DNA of 64,000 nucleotides, taken from the NCBI RefSeq assembly GCF_014635665.1, contig NZ_BMDG01000018.1:1-64000 (forward strand). Direction: 5' to 3'. Positions 44,218-52,949 of the stretch are shown here, in pieces. The notes below the pieces were generated by a model. That model was not told the origin of the DNA and ran no database searches. It worked only from the letters and a program-made list of their open reading frames with translations. The position numbers were made by a program, and so were the translations under genes. This DNA comes from Isoptericola cucumis (GTDB taxonomy: Bacteria; Actinomycetota; Actinomycetes; Actinomycetales; Cellulomonadaceae). The stretch's first letter is position 1. Every line of letters starts with the position of its first letter.

Positions 44218-46575
44218 ATGAGCGACGAGACGAAGGTCGCGCGCGCCGCGACCTCCCCGCCCCCGGCGTCCGGCAACAGGTCAAGCGGCTCCGGCGAATG
44301 GGTGCGCAACCGGCTGGTGCGCCTCGGCGTCCGCGGCGCACCCGCGACGACGCCCGCTCTCGAGCCGGTGCTGCAGGCCGTGCGCACCAACCACCCGAAG
44401 TCCGACCTCTCCGTCCTGGAGCGGGCCTACGCGACGGCCGAACGATGTCACCGCGGCCAGGAGCGCAAGTCGGGCGACCCGTACATCACGCACCCGGTCG
44501 CCGTGGCGACGATCCTGGCGGAGCTGGGCTTCGACGGTGCGACGCTCGCGGCCGCCCTGCTGCACGACACGGTCGAGGACACCGAGTACGGGCTGGAGGA
44601 GCTCACCCGGGAGTACGGCGAGGAGATCGCCATGCTCGTGGACGGCGTCACCAAGCTCGACAAGGTGAAGTACGGCGACGCGGCGCAGGCGGAGACCGTC
44701 CGCAAGATGGTCGTGGCGATGGCCAAGGACATCCGCGTCCTGGTGATCAAGCTCGCCGACCGGCTGCACAACGCGCGCACGTGGAAGTACGTCTCCGGTA
44801 ACTCCGCGCAGCGCAAGGCCCGCGAGACGCTCGAGATCTACGCCCCGCTGGCGCACCGGCTCGGCATGAACGCCATCAAGTGGGAGCTGGAGGACCTGTC
44901 CTTCCAGACGCTGTACCCCAAGGTGTACGACGAGATCGTGCACCTCGTGGCGGAGCGCGCGCCGGCGCGCGAGGAGTACCTGTCGGTGGTGCGCGAGCAG
45001 ATCACGGCCGACCTGCGCAGCGCGAAGATCAAGGCGACCGTCACCGGCCGGCCGAAGCACTACTACTCGATCTACCAGAAGATGATCGTCCGCGGTCACG
45101 ACTTCGCGGAGATCTACGACCTGGTGGGCACGCGCGTCCTCGTGGACACGGTGCGGGACTGCTACGCGGTGCTCGGTGCGCTGCACGCGCGCTGGAACCC
45201 CGTCCCGGGCCGGTTCAAGGACTACATCGCGATGCCGAAGTTCAACATGTACCAGTCGCTGCACACGACGGTCGTGGGCCCGGGCGGCAAGCCCGTCGAG
45301 ATCCAGATCCGCACGCACGACATGCACCGCCGTGCCGAGTACGGCGTCGCGGCGCACTGGAAGTACAAGGAGATGGCGCGCTCCGGCAAGGGGGCGTCGG
45401 ACGACCCGCGGGCCAACGACATGGCGTGGTTGCGCCAGCTCGTGGACTGGCAGCGGGAGACCGCGGACCCGAGCGAGTTCCTCGACTCGCTGCGCTACGA
45501 GATCGGCGGCGCCGAGGTCTACGTCTTCACCCCGAAGGGTGAGGTCATGGCGCTGCCGGCGGACGCGACCCCCGTCGACTTCGCGTACTCGGTGCACACC
45601 GAGGTCGGGCACCGCACGATGGGCGCGCGGGTGAACGGGCGGCTCGTGCCGCTGGACTCGTCGCTGCAGAACGGCGACACGGTCGACATCCTCACGTCGA
45701 AGGCGGAGTCCGCGGGGCCGTCGCGCGACTGGCTCGCCTTCGTGAAGTCGCCCCGCGCCCGGAACAAGATCCGGCAGTGGTTCACCAAGGAGCGCCGCGA
45801 GGAGGCGATCGAGCAGGGCAAGGACGCCATCACCAAGGCGATGCGCAAGCAGAACCTGCCGATCCAGCGGCTGCTGAGCCACGAGGCCCTCGTCGGGATC
45901 GCGAGCGACATGCGGTACGCCGACGTGTCCGCGCTGTACGCCGCGGTGGGCGAGGGACACACGTCCGCCCAGCACGTCGTCGAGACCCTGGTGAAGTCGC
46001 TCGGCGGGGCCGAGGGCACCGAGGAGGACGCGGCCGAGGTCGCGCAGCCGGGCCGTCCGTCGCGCCGCAGCCGCACCGGTGACCCGGGCGTCATGGTCAA
46101 GGGCGTCGAGGACATCTGGGTGAAGCTGGCCAAGTGCTGCACCCCCGTGCCGGGCGACGACATCGTCGGGTTCGTGACCCGCGGCGCCGGGGTCAGCGTG
46201 CACCGTTCCGACTGCGCGAACGCCGAGCAGCTCCGTCACGCCCAGCCGGAGCGGATGGTCGACGTGAGCTGGACGACCGGCGCGAACACGATGTTCCTGG
46301 TGCAGATCCAGGTCGAGGCCCTCGACCGGTCGCGCCTGCTGTCCGACGTCACCCGGGTGCTGTCCGACTACCACGTGAACATCCTGTCGGCGTCGGTCGC
46401 CACCACGTCGGACCGGATCGCGACGTCGAAGTTCGTCTTCGAGATGGCCGAGCCCGCGCACCTCGCGCAGGTGCTGACGGCCGTCCGCAAGGTGGACGGC
46501 GTCTTCGACGTCTACCGCATCACCGGGACGAAGGCCTCCGAGGTGCACGAGGTGGCGGGCTCTCCCGGCGCCTGA
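44218..46575 (+). CDS. rel: Bifunctional (p)ppGpp synthetase/hydrolase
   Basis: The 785-residue Rel protein makes and degrades the starvation alarmone. The order is HD hydrolase ([20 protein letters not shown] with His116/Asp117), synthetase ([20 protein letters not shown] and [12 protein letters not shown]), TGS ([28 protein letters not shown]) and C-terminal ACT domain. The HD motif is intact, so hydrolase activity is expected. The ATG at 44218 is chosen over an earlier TTG because GGAGGGAGG lies directly upstream. The 3' end overlaps the convergent tetR-type gene by 56 bp. Confidence 0.96.
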   Translation: MSDETKVARAATSPPPASGNRSSGSGEWVRNRLVRLGVRGAPATTPALEPVLQAVRTNHPKSDLSVLERAYATAERCHRGQERKSGDPYITHPVAVATILAELGFDGATLAAALLHDTVEDTEYGLEELTREYGEEIAMLVDGVTKLDKVKYGDAAQAETVRKMVVAMAKDIRVLVIKLADRLHNARTWKYVSGNSAQRKARETLEIYAPLAHRLGMNAIKWELEDLSFQTLYPKVYDEIVHLVAERAPAREEYLSVVREQITADLRSAKIKATVTGRPKHYYSIYQKMIVRGHDFAEIYDLVGTRVLVDTVRDCYAVLGALHARWNPVPGRFKDYIAMPKFNMYQSLHTTVVGPGGKPVEIQIRTHDMHRRAEYGVAAHWKYKEMARSGKGASDDPRANDMAWLRQLVDWQRETADPSEFLDSLRYEIGGAEVYVFTPKGEVMALPADATPVDFAYSVHTEVGHRTMGARVNGRLVPLDSSLQNGDTVDILTSKAESAGPSRDWLAFVKSPRARNKIRQWFTKERREEAIEQGKDAITKAMRKQNLPIQRLLSHEALVGIASDMRYADVSALYAAVGEGHTSAQHVVETLVKSLGGAEGTEEDAAEVAQPGRPSRRSRTGDPGVMVKGVEDIWVKLAKCCTPVPGDDIVGFVTRGAGVSVHRSDCANAEQLRHAQPERMVDVSWTTGANTMFLVQIQVEALDRSRLLSDVTRVLSDYHVNILSASVATTSDRIATSKFVFEMAEPAHLAQVLTAVRKVDGVFDVYRITGTKASEVHEVAGSPGA

Positions 46576-47239
46576 GCGATTCCGCGAGCCCGCGCCCGGT
46601 GGCGGGTGGCAACCGGACCGCGCCGTCCGCCCGGAACCCGCTGAGCAGGATCCCGACGAGCCGGCGCGAGGCGATCTGCGCCTCCTCGGGTGACGCGGCG
46701 ACCACCCCGCTGTTGGCCATGACGACGAGCGCGAGGTCGTCGATGGTGACGTCGGGGCGCAGCCGGCCGACCGCCTGGGCCCGCGCGACGAGGTCGGCGA
46801 TGACGCCCAGGACGCGGTCCCGCTCTCGGGCGACGGTGTCCGTCTCGGGGAGCGCCGCCAGGAAGGCTGCGCTGAACCCGCGGTCGACGGCCTGCAGTGC
46901 GCACACGTGCTCCACGGCCACACGGAAGCCCCGCCACGGGTCCGGATCGGCGGCTGCCTGGTCGACGGCCGCGGCACAGGTGGCGAACTCCTCGGCGAAG
47001 ACCGCCTCGACGAGCGACTCACGTGTGGGGAAGCGCCGGTAGAGCGTCGCGACGCCGACGTCGGCCCGGCGGGCCACGGCGGCCAGCGGCACGTCGATAC
47101 CCCGAGAGGCGAACAGCCAACGGGCAGCCTCGACGATCCGGTCCCGGTTCTGCCGGGCGTCCGACCGCAGCGGTGGGTCTGCCGGCGTGGTTGCGGCTGC
47201 CGGCCCGGCGACGCGTGGGTGAGAGGTTTCGGCGCTCAT
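46520..47239 (-). CDS. TetR/AcrR-family regulator
   Basis: The 239-residue protein has a TetR helix-turn-helix ([20 protein letters not shown], then [30 protein letters not shown]) and a C-terminal ligand domain with [10 protein letters not shown]-like helices. The ATG at 47239 is preferred because it leaves a usual short N-terminal arm. It is divergent from a Ddn-like gene, and a 24-bp inverted repeat lies between them at 47257-47280, so autoregulation and control of that gene are likely. Its tail overlaps rel by 56 bp. Confidence 0.88.
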   Translation of the reverse strand: MSAETSHPRVAGPAAATTPADPPLRSDARQNRDRIVEAARWLFASRGIDVPLAAVARRADVGVATLYRRFPTRESLVEAVFAEEFATCAAAVDQAAADPDPWRGFRVAVEHVCALQAVDRGFSAAFLAALPETDTVARERDRVLGVIADLVARAQAVGRLRPDVTIDDLALVVMANSGVVAASPEEAQIASRRLVGILLSGFRADGAVRLPPATGRGLAESLRRRESPPPRAPRRPSSR

Positions 47240-47256
47240 TGCTCTCACTCTAGACC

Positions 47257-47280
47257 TAAGCGGAATCCTCCCTCCGCTTA
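47257..47280. promoter_or_regulatory. Inverted-repeat operator between tetR and ddn-like genes
   Basis: TAAGCGGA and TCCGCTTA form perfect 8-bp arms around an 8-bp spacer, 18 bp upstream of the TetR-type start. Size and position fit a TetR operator. Confidence 0.65.
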
Positions 47281-47361
47281 CGTGGCTGACGTGACGGTGG
47301 TCGTCTGACGCACCGCGTCCGGTCGTCCCGCCCGACGCTCGTCCTGACATGAAGGAGACCC

Positions 47362-47724
47362 ATGCCGAACCTCGGTTCGCCCCGCGCCCGGCGCTTCGTC
47401 ACCTGGTTCAACGGACGCGTGCTCGCGTGGCGCGCCTCGCCGCGCTGGGGCGGCCCGGTGCGCCGGCACCTCACGATCGTCAGGTACACGGGCCGACGCT
47501 CGGGGCGGGACTTCGTCATCCCGGTCGGGTTCCGTCGTAGCGGGGACGACGTCGTCATCGGGGTGCGCATGCCGGATGCCAAGAGCTGGTGGCGCAACTT
47601 CCTGGGCGAGGGCGCTCCGCTGTCGCTCGAGCTGGACGGCGCGGAGCACAGCGGGCACGGTGTGGCGGACCGCGACGCGGCGGGTCGGGTGACGGTACGG
47701 GTGCGGCTCGTGACCGCGGCCTGA
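47362..47724 (+). CDS. Ddn-like (deazaflavin-dependent) nitroreductase/quinone reductase family protein
   Basis: The 120-residue protein has the split-beta-barrel pattern of the F420H2-dependent Ddn family: RRHLTIVRYTGRRSGRDFVIPV, then DAKSWWRNFLGEGAPLSLELDG. Such proteins reduce quinones or nitro compounds using deazaflavin F420, or bind fatty acids in more distant members. The ATG follows GGAGACC. It is divergent from the TetR regulator and separated by its probable operator. Cofactor use is inferred from family only. Confidence 0.85.
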   Translation: MPNLGSPRARRFVTWFNGRVLAWRASPRWGGPVRRHLTIVRYTGRRSGRDFVIPVGFRRSGDDVVIGVRMPDAKSWWRNFLGEGAPLSLELDGAEHSGHGVADRDAAGRVTVRVRLVTAA

Positions 47725-47765
47725 GCCGGTCGGGCGTGCGAGAGGTGCTCGGGCGGCGCCCGGAG

Positions 47766-47771
47766 TAGTTT
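47766..47771 (+). promoter_or_regulatory. Putative -10 box of the LigC-type ligase gene
   Basis: TAGTTT ends 7 nt before the ATG at 47779, consistent with a leaderless transcript. Confidence 0.45.
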
Positions 47772-47778
47772 CGCCTCC

Positions 47779-48942
47779 ATGACGCTGCCGTTGGAGCCGC
47801 CGGTCCTGCCCATGCTCGCGCGGTCGGTCGCCGCCGTGCCCGACCAGCCGGCCGACGGGCCGGGGTGGGTCTACGAGCCCAAGTGGGACGGCTTCCGGGC
47901 GCTCGTCTTCCGCGACGGCGACGACGTGCGCATCGACTCGCGCAACGGCCGCCCGATGCAGCGCTACTTCCCGGAGGTCGTCGAGGCCGCCCGCGCGGCG
48001 CTCCCGCCCCGGTGCGTGGTCGACGGGGAGATCGTGCTGGCACGGCCGGGCGACGGGGCGGGCTCCGCGCACCTGGACTTCGACGCACTCGGCCAGCGCA
48101 TCCACCCGGCCGAGTCGCGCGTGACGATGCTGGCGGAGCAGACGCCCGCGAGCCTCGTCGTCTTCGACCTGCTCGCGCTCGACGACGACGACCTCACGGC
48201 GCGGCCCCTCACGGAGCGGCTGGCGCTCCTGGACGGGCTCGGCCTGGCCGGGCCGCAGGTGCACGCGACGCCGCGCACCACGGACCCACGGGTCGCCCGC
48301 GAGTGGTTCGACTCCTTCGAGGGGGCCGGGCTGGACGGCGTCGTCGCCAAGCCGGCCGACGGCCCCTACCAGCCGGACAAGCGCGCGATGCTCAAGATCA
48401 AGCACGCCCGCACGGCGGACGTCGTGCTCGCGGGCTACCGGCCGCACAAGACCTCGACGCCCGAGAAGCCGCTGATCGGGTCGCTGCTGCTGGGCCTGTA
48501 CCGCGACGACGAGGCCGGGGGTGGGTCGCGGCTCCAGTTCGTCGGGGTGGCGGCCTCGTTCCCCGTCGCGCGGCGGGCCGAGCTGTACCAGGAGCTGGCG
48601 CCGCTCGTCGTCGAGCCCGGCACCTCGGCGGCGGCGGAGCACCCGTGGGCGGACTGGCAGGACCCGGCCGTGGCCGACGGGAGCGCGGGGGAGCGGCGCC
48701 CCGGCGCGCAGTCGCGGTGGAGCGCGGGCAAGGACCTGTCGTTCACGCCGCTGCGCGTCGAGCGCGTGCTCGAGGTGGGCTACGACCACATGGAGGGGGC
48801 ACGGTTCCGGCACACCGCACAGTTCAAGCGCTGGCGCCCGGACCGCGACCCCGCGTCCTGCACGTACGAGCAGCTGGTCGAGCCGGTCGGCTACGACCTC
48901 GCGTCGCTCCTGCCCGGCGCTCCGGGCACGACGGAGCGGTAG
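47779..48942 (+). CDS. ATP-dependent DNA ligase, LigC type
   Basis: The 387-residue protein seals DNA nicks using ATP. The nucleotidyl-transfer motif YEPKWDGFRAL carries the adenylated Lys35; VVDGEIV (motif III), LDGVVAKPADGPYQPDK (motif IV) and MLKIKHARTADVVLAGY (motif V) follow. A C-terminal OB domain ends near residue 370. The size and sequence are closest to actinobacterial LigC, which acts with Ku and LigD-type enzymes in repair and, in mycobacteria, in ribonucleotide-linked gap repair. A LigD-type polymerase lies 2.2 kb downstream on the other strand. No Ku gene is in the window. Confidence 0.9.
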   Translation: MTLPLEPPVLPMLARSVAAVPDQPADGPGWVYEPKWDGFRALVFRDGDDVRIDSRNGRPMQRYFPEVVEAARAALPPRCVVDGEIVLARPGDGAGSAHLDFDALGQRIHPAESRVTMLAEQTPASLVVFDLLALDDDDLTARPLTERLALLDGLGLAGPQVHATPRTTDPRVAREWFDSFEGAGLDGVVAKPADGPYQPDKRAMLKIKHARTADVVLAGYRPHKTSTPEKPLIGSLLLGLYRDDEAGGGSRLQFVGVAASFPVARRAELYQELAPLVVEPGTSAAAEHPWADWQDPAVADGSAGERRPGAQSRWSAGKDLSFTPLRVERVLEVGYDHMEGARFRHTAQFKRWRPDRDPASCTYEQLVEPVGYDLASLLPGAPGTTER

Positions 48943-48984
48943 CCTCCCGGACCCTCGGCGGGGGACCTGGACCGGCGCCACCGC

Positions 48985-48999
48985 GTTTACACTGTAAAC
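48985..48999 (+). promoter_or_regulatory. TetR-type operator overlapping the -10 box of the next gene
   Basis: GTTTAC-ACT-GTAAAC is a perfect palindrome that ends one base before the GTG start at 49000. TACACT inside it (48988-48993) is a -10 box placed 6 nt before the start. The TetR protein encoded there would block its own promoter by binding here. Confidence 0.75.
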
Positions 49000-49680
49000 G
49001 TGACCGGACGACGTGCGGCTGACAGGCTGGGGGCCTCCGCGATCGCGGACGCCGCGATCGCTCTCGCCGACGCCGAAGGTGTCGAAGCCGTCTCGATGCG
49101 CCGCGTCGGGGCCGCCCTCGGCGTCTCCGGGATGGCGCTGTACCGCCATGTCGGCGACCGCGACGACCTCGTGCGCCGCATGGTCGCCCGGATCGCCGTG
49201 GAGCTGCCCCACGTGCCGGCCGGCGAGGTCGGCTGGCGGGAGACGCTGGAGCACCTCGCGACCACCGAGTGGACGGCGTTCGAACGGCACCGCTGGCTGG
49301 TCGACGTCGCCGTCTCGCCGAGCCGGCTGGTGGACGCCACCTCCGCCCCCGAGACCGAGACCGTGCTCGCGCGTCTGGTCGCCGCCGGGTGCCCGCCCGA
49401 CCGCGCGGGCGACGTGTTCCTCGGTACCGCGGCGCTGGTCATCGGCATCGCCCGGGTCACCCTCGGCCCACCCTCCGGCACGGCGCCCGGAACGGGAGCC
49501 TCGCGTCCTGTCGAGTACGCCGCCGACCACCCGGGGGGCGGAGCGCCCGTCGAGGAGACGCTGACCGCACGGTTCCGCGGCGAGCCGTTCGACGCCGGGC
49601 GCGGCAGGCGCCTGCTCGAGGTGGCGCTGGGCAGCTACCTCGACGGTGTCGCCCACTCCCTCCACCCGCGCGACCGGTGA
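49000..49680 (+). CDS. TetR-family regulator (TetR_C_1 type)
   Basis: The 226-residue protein has an N-terminal helix-turn-helix (SAIADAAIALADAEGVEAV, then SMRRVGAALGVSGMALYRHVGDRDDLV) and a C-terminal domain like the classical TetR group (TEWTAFERHRWLVDVAVSPSRL, LVIGIARVTLGPP). The start is a leaderless GTG directly after a self-operator palindrome. It is followed 31 bp later by an SDR gene and then a RibD_C protein in the same direction, which it probably controls. Confidence 0.88.
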   Translation: MTGRRAADRLGASAIADAAIALADAEGVEAVSMRRVGAALGVSGMALYRHVGDRDDLVRRMVARIAVELPHVPAGEVGWRETLEHLATTEWTAFERHRWLVDVAVSPSRLVDATSAPETETVLARLVAAGCPPDRAGDVFLGTAALVIGIARVTLGPPSGTAPGTGASRPVEYAADHPGGGAPVEETLTARFRGEPFDAGRGRRLLEVALGSYLDGVAHSLHPRDR

Positions 49681-49711
49681 CGGCGCGCACACCACCACGA
49701 AAGGCACAGCA

Positions 49712-50476
49712 ATGACAGACACCGGCTCCCTGGCGGGCAAGGTCGCGATCGTCACCGGCGGCGCAGGCGGCATCGGGCAGGGGATCGTGCGGCACTTCCT
49801 CGCGCGCGGCGCGAAGGTGCTGGTCGTCGACATCGTGGACCAGGCCGCCGGCGACGAGCTCGTCGCCGGGCTCGTCCCCGCGGAGAACGTCGCCTACCTG
49901 CGCTCCGACATCTCGGCGGCGGAGAACGCCCCGGTGATCGTCGCGGCCGCCGTCGAGCGGTTCGGCGCGCTCGACGCGCTCGTCAACAACGCCCACGCGT
50001 CGCAGCAGGCACCGATCATGGAGACGACCCAGGAGATGTGGGACCTGTCCCTGGGCAGCGGCATGTACGCGACGTTCCACCTGATGCGGGCCGCGTACCC
50101 CGAGCTGACGAAGACGCGGGGCGCCGTGGTGAACTTCGCCTCCGGGGCAGGTCTGAAGGGGCTGCCGAACCAGGTCACGTACGCCGCGGCGAAGGAGGCC
50201 ATCCGCGCCATCACCCGGGTGGCCGCGCACGAGTGGGCCGCCGACGGCGTCCGCGTCAACCTCGTGTCCCCGGTCGCGCTGACCCCGGGGATCGAGCAGT
50301 GGTCGAAGGCCTACCCCGACGCCTACGAGGAGGTCCGTCAGGGCATCCCGCTCGGGCGCCTGGGCGACCCGGAGGACGACATCGCGCCGGTCGTCGCGTT
50401 CCTCGCGGGCGACGACTCGAGGTACGTCACCGGCCAGACCCTCATGACCGACGGCGGCTCGATCATGCTGCACTGA
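49712..50476 (+). CDS. Short-chain dehydrogenase/reductase
   Basis: The 254-residue SDR has TGGAGGIGQG near residues 16-25, VVDIVDQA (acidic end of beta 2, suggesting NAD), a variant NNAHASQ in place of NNAG, the YAAAK catalytic pair near 170, and the C-terminal YVTGQTLMTDGGS of classical SDRs. The ATG at 49712 follows AAAGGCA. It lies just after a self-regulated TetR gene. Substrate unknown. Confidence 0.88.
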   Translation: MTDTGSLAGKVAIVTGGAGGIGQGIVRHFLARGAKVLVVDIVDQAAGDELVAGLVPAENVAYLRSDISAAENAPVIVAAAVERFGALDALVNNAHASQQAPIMETTQEMWDLSLGSGMYATFHLMRAAYPELTKTRGAVVNFASGAGLKGLPNQVTYAAAKEAIRAITRVAAHEWAADGVRVNLVSPVALTPGIEQWSKAYPDAYEEVRQGIPLGRLGDPEDDIAPVVAFLAGDDSRYVTGQTLMTDGGSIMLH

Positions 50477-50541
50477 CCCGCTGCCGGGCGGTCGCCGCCC
50501 CGGCACCGGTGAGTTCCGGCGCCGGGGTCGGTCGGCAGGGC

Positions 50542-51096
50542 ATGGGAACACTGAGGTACGGCCTGATGACCTGCTCGCTCGACGGCTACGTCGCCGACGC
50601 GGACGGCGGCTTCGACTGGGGAGCGCCGGACGAGGAGGTCCACGCGTTCATCAACGACCGGGTCCGCGACGTGCGGACGTTCGTCGTCGGCCGGCGCATG
50701 TTCGACACGATGCGTGTGTGGGACGACTGGCCGCCCGGCCAGGGGGAGGCCGCTGACGAGTTCGCCGAGCTCTGGAAGGGGATCGACAAGATCGTCTGCT
50801 CCGACAGCCTCGACGCCGTCGACGCACCGCGCACCACGCTCGAGCCGCGGCTCACCCCGGGCCGCCTCGCCGAGATCGTGGCGGCGACCGACGGCGTCGT
50901 GGAGGTCTCCGGGCCGACGACGGCGGCGGGCATGCTGCGCGCCGGGCTGGTCGATGAGCTGACGGTGCGCGTCGCGCCCTACGTGGCGGGAGGCGGGCTG
51001 CGCCTGCTGCCCGACGGCTGGCAGACGGAGCTCACGCTCGCGGAGTCCCGGCCGCTCACTGACGGGTCGGTCTTCCTGCGCTACACGGCCCGCTGA
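50542..51096 (+). CDS. Dihydrofolate reductase-like (RibD_C) protein
   Basis: The 184-residue protein resembles the C-terminal reductase domain of RibD and DHFR: MTCSLDGYVADADGGFDW at the start, TFVVGRRMFDTMRVW, IVCSDSL, VEVSGPTTAAGML and VAPYVAGGGLRLL. Such stand-alone proteins bind NADPH but mostly have unknown substrates. It lies 65 bp after the SDR gene and probably shares its TetR control. It converges with the LigD-type polymerase gene 14 bp away. Confidence 0.85.
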   Translation: MGTLRYGLMTCSLDGYVADADGGFDWGAPDEEVHAFINDRVRDVRTFVVGRRMFDTMRVWDDWPPGQGEAADEFAELWKGIDKIVCSDSLDAVDAPRTTLEPRLTPGRLAEIVAATDGVVEVSGPTTAAGMLRAGLVDELTVRVAPYVAGGGLRLLPDGWQTELTLAESRPLTDGSVFLRYTAR

Positions 51097-51110
51097 CCGC
51101 GCCGGGGGCG

Positions 51111-52199
51111 TCAGGAGCGCTTGCGGTCGGTGTCGCGGCTGGGCTGCACGCGCTTGGGCTCGCCCGGCATCTTCGGGTACTCGGGCGGGTAGGGCAGGTC
51201 GCCGAGGCCGTGCTCCTCTTCGTCGCGGCGGGCCAGTTCGAGCGCCTGGTCGAGGGAGCAGTCCAGCGCGGGGTCGCGGTCGGCGCGCAGGGCCGCGAAC
51301 AGGTCGCCACGCTCGGCGAACCGGGCCGGGACGGTGAAGACGTCGAAGTCGTCAGGATGCACCTCGCCGACCTCGTCCCACTCGAGCGGCGTGGAGACCG
51401 TCGCGCGCTGGTTGGCGCGCACCGAGTACGCGGACGCGATGGTGCGGTCGCGCGCCATCTGGTTGTAGTCGACGAAGATCTTGGCCCCGCGCTCCTCCTT
51501 CCACCACTTCGTGGTGACGCGCTCGGGCAGCCGGCGCTCCAGCTCGCGGCCGACAGCGATGGTGGCGCGCCTGGCCTGCTGAAACGACCACCGGGGCGCG
51601 AGCGGCACGAAGACGTGGATCCCGCGGCCGCCGGACGTCTTGGGATAGCCGGTCAGCCCGAGCTCGCCCAGCAGCTCGCGCAGGTGCGGCGCGACCGCGG
51701 CCGCGTCGCCGAAGTCGGTGCCGGGCTGCGGGTCGAGGTCGATGCGCAGCTGGTCCACGGCCTCGACGTCGTCGCGCCGCACGGGCCACGGGTGGAACGT
51801 GAGGGTGCCCAGGTTCGCGGCCCACCCCACGACGGCCAGCTCCGTCGGCGCGACCTCGTCCGCGGTGCGGCCGCTCGGGAAGGCGATGGTCGCCGTCTCG
51901 ACGTAGTCGGGCGCCCCCTTCGGGAGGCGCTTCTGGTAGAAGGCGTCGCCGCGGCTGTCGGCCCGCGTGGCCATGACGGCGTCGGCCCACCAGCCCTTGG
52001 GCCAGCGCTCGAGCGTGGTGGGCCGGTGCAGCAGCGCCCCCAGGATCCCGTCACCCACGGAGAGGAAGTACTCGACGACCTCCCGCTTGGTGATGCCGGG
52101 GCGGCTGCCGAGGGAGGGGAAGACGACCCGGTCCGGGCTGGAGACGCGCACGGCGCGTCCGGCGGCGTCGAGCTCGACGGCGGGGGAGGCGGAGGCCAT
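51111..52199 (-). CDS. LigD-type NHEJ polymerase (PrimPol domain)
   Basis: The 362-residue protein is a stand-alone relative of the polymerase domain of bacterial LigD, an archaeo-eukaryotic primase-type enzyme that fills gaps with ribo- or deoxynucleotides. The catalytic pair is in QLRIDLDPQPGTDF (Asp154/Asp156); TSGGRGIHVFVPL, KIFVDYNQMARDRTIASAYSVR and TPLEWDEV are the other family blocks. No ligase or phosphoesterase domain is attached. It shares a neighbourhood with the LigC-type ligase at 47779, so the two may work together in break or gap repair. ATG start at 52199. Confidence 0.92.
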   Translation of the reverse strand: MASASPAVELDAAGRAVRVSSPDRVVFPSLGSRPGITKREVVEYFLSVGDGILGALLHRPTTLERWPKGWWADAVMATRADSRGDAFYQKRLPKGAPDYVETATIAFPSGRTADEVAPTELAVVGWAANLGTLTFHPWPVRRDDVEAVDQLRIDLDPQPGTDFGDAAAVAPHLRELLGELGLTGYPKTSGGRGIHVFVPLAPRWSFQQARRATIAVGRELERRLPERVTTKWWKEERGAKIFVDYNQMARDRTIASAYSVRANQRATVSTPLEWDEVGEVHPDDFDVFTVPARFAERGDLFAALRADRDPALDCSLDQALELARRDEEEHGLGDLPYPPEYPKMPGEPKRVQPSRDTDRKRS

Positions 52200-52209
52200 G
52201 GGCCTCAAC

Positions 52210-52857
52210 CTAGGGCAGCGGGCCCGGCGCCGCACCCAGGCTCGCCCCGACCCGGTCGAGGACCGTCCGGGCCCGCGGACGCCCGACGGCGCGCACCCGG
52301 CGTTCGAGCTGCCGGCGGACCTCCCGCAGGTCGACGCCGCACGCGCGCACGAGCGCGACGACCCGCCACGCCGCGTCGTCGGGGGCCAGGTGCAGGGCGA
52401 GGTCCAGCGCCGTGCGGACCGGGCTCGTGACACGCAGGCCGCCGTACGGGGAGACGTCCTCGCGCAGCAGCGGCGACTGCCAGACGAGGCCGGCGCCCCA
52501 GACGGACGGCCGGTGGCCCCCGGCAGGGTAGGTGAGGTCGAGGGCCCCGCCGTCGTCGAGCACGCGCCCGGCGTGCACCCAGGCGGCGGTCCGGCCGGCG
52601 ACGACGGCACCGGTCGGCACGGCGCCCGCCAGGAGCCCCGCCCGGTGCGCCGCGTCGAGCCGCGTGCCTGCCGCCACGGCGGCGTCGCCGCGCACGACCT
52701 CGAGGACGCCGTCGCGCACCAGGACGTCCCACGCGGCGCGCCCGCCGACGTCGGCCGGGCTGCGTAGCGGGCTGCGCGACGGGCCAGGCGCGCGGAGCAG
52801 CTCGCCGAGCGGTGTCGGCGCGGGGGCGGGGAGGACGGGAGACGAGGCAGGGCCCAC
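52210..52857 (-). CDS. AbiEi-antitoxin-like protein
   Basis: The 215-residue protein has a winged-helix-like start (AWDVLVRDGVLEVVRGDAAV) and a second domain with AVVAGRTAAWVHAG, LDLTYPAGGHRP, and LRVTSPVRTALDLAL, like the actinobacterial AbiEi/DUF559-neighbour family. There is no AbiEii toxin beside it, so it is probably a regulator-like orphan. The GTG at 52857 lies inside a strong hairpin, so a later start is possible. It sits between the LigD-type polymerase and a DUF349 gene, the usual position of such a gene near rel and hisS. Confidence 0.65.
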   Translation of the reverse strand: MGPASSPVLPAPAPTPLGELLRAPGPSRSPLRSPADVGGRAAWDVLVRDGVLEVVRGDAAVAAGTRLDAAHRAGLLAGAVPTGAVVAGRTAAWVHAGRVLDDGGALDLTYPAGGHRPSVWGAGLVWQSPLLREDVSPYGGLRVTSPVRTALDLALHLAPDDAAWRVVALVRACGVDLREVRRQLERRVRAVGRPRARTVLDRVGASLGAAPGPLP

Positions 52858-52888
52858 ACCCGGGAACGTACCCGGGCGTGGGCCCTGC
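52847..52888 (-). terminator. 18-bp hairpin after the DUF349 gene
   Basis: Two 18-bp arms pair with a single A/C mismatch on the plus strand, which becomes a G-U wobble in the minus-strand RNA, around a 6-nt loop. It lies 62-103 bp after the stop of the minus-strand DUF349 gene, so it probably ends that transcript. No U-tract is present. It overlaps the annotated start of the AbiEi-like gene. Confidence 0.6.
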
Positions 52889-52949
52889 TCGTGGACCTCC
52901 TGTGGACGGCCCTGACTCGGACCGCGCCGGGGCCGGGCTGTGCGCAGGC

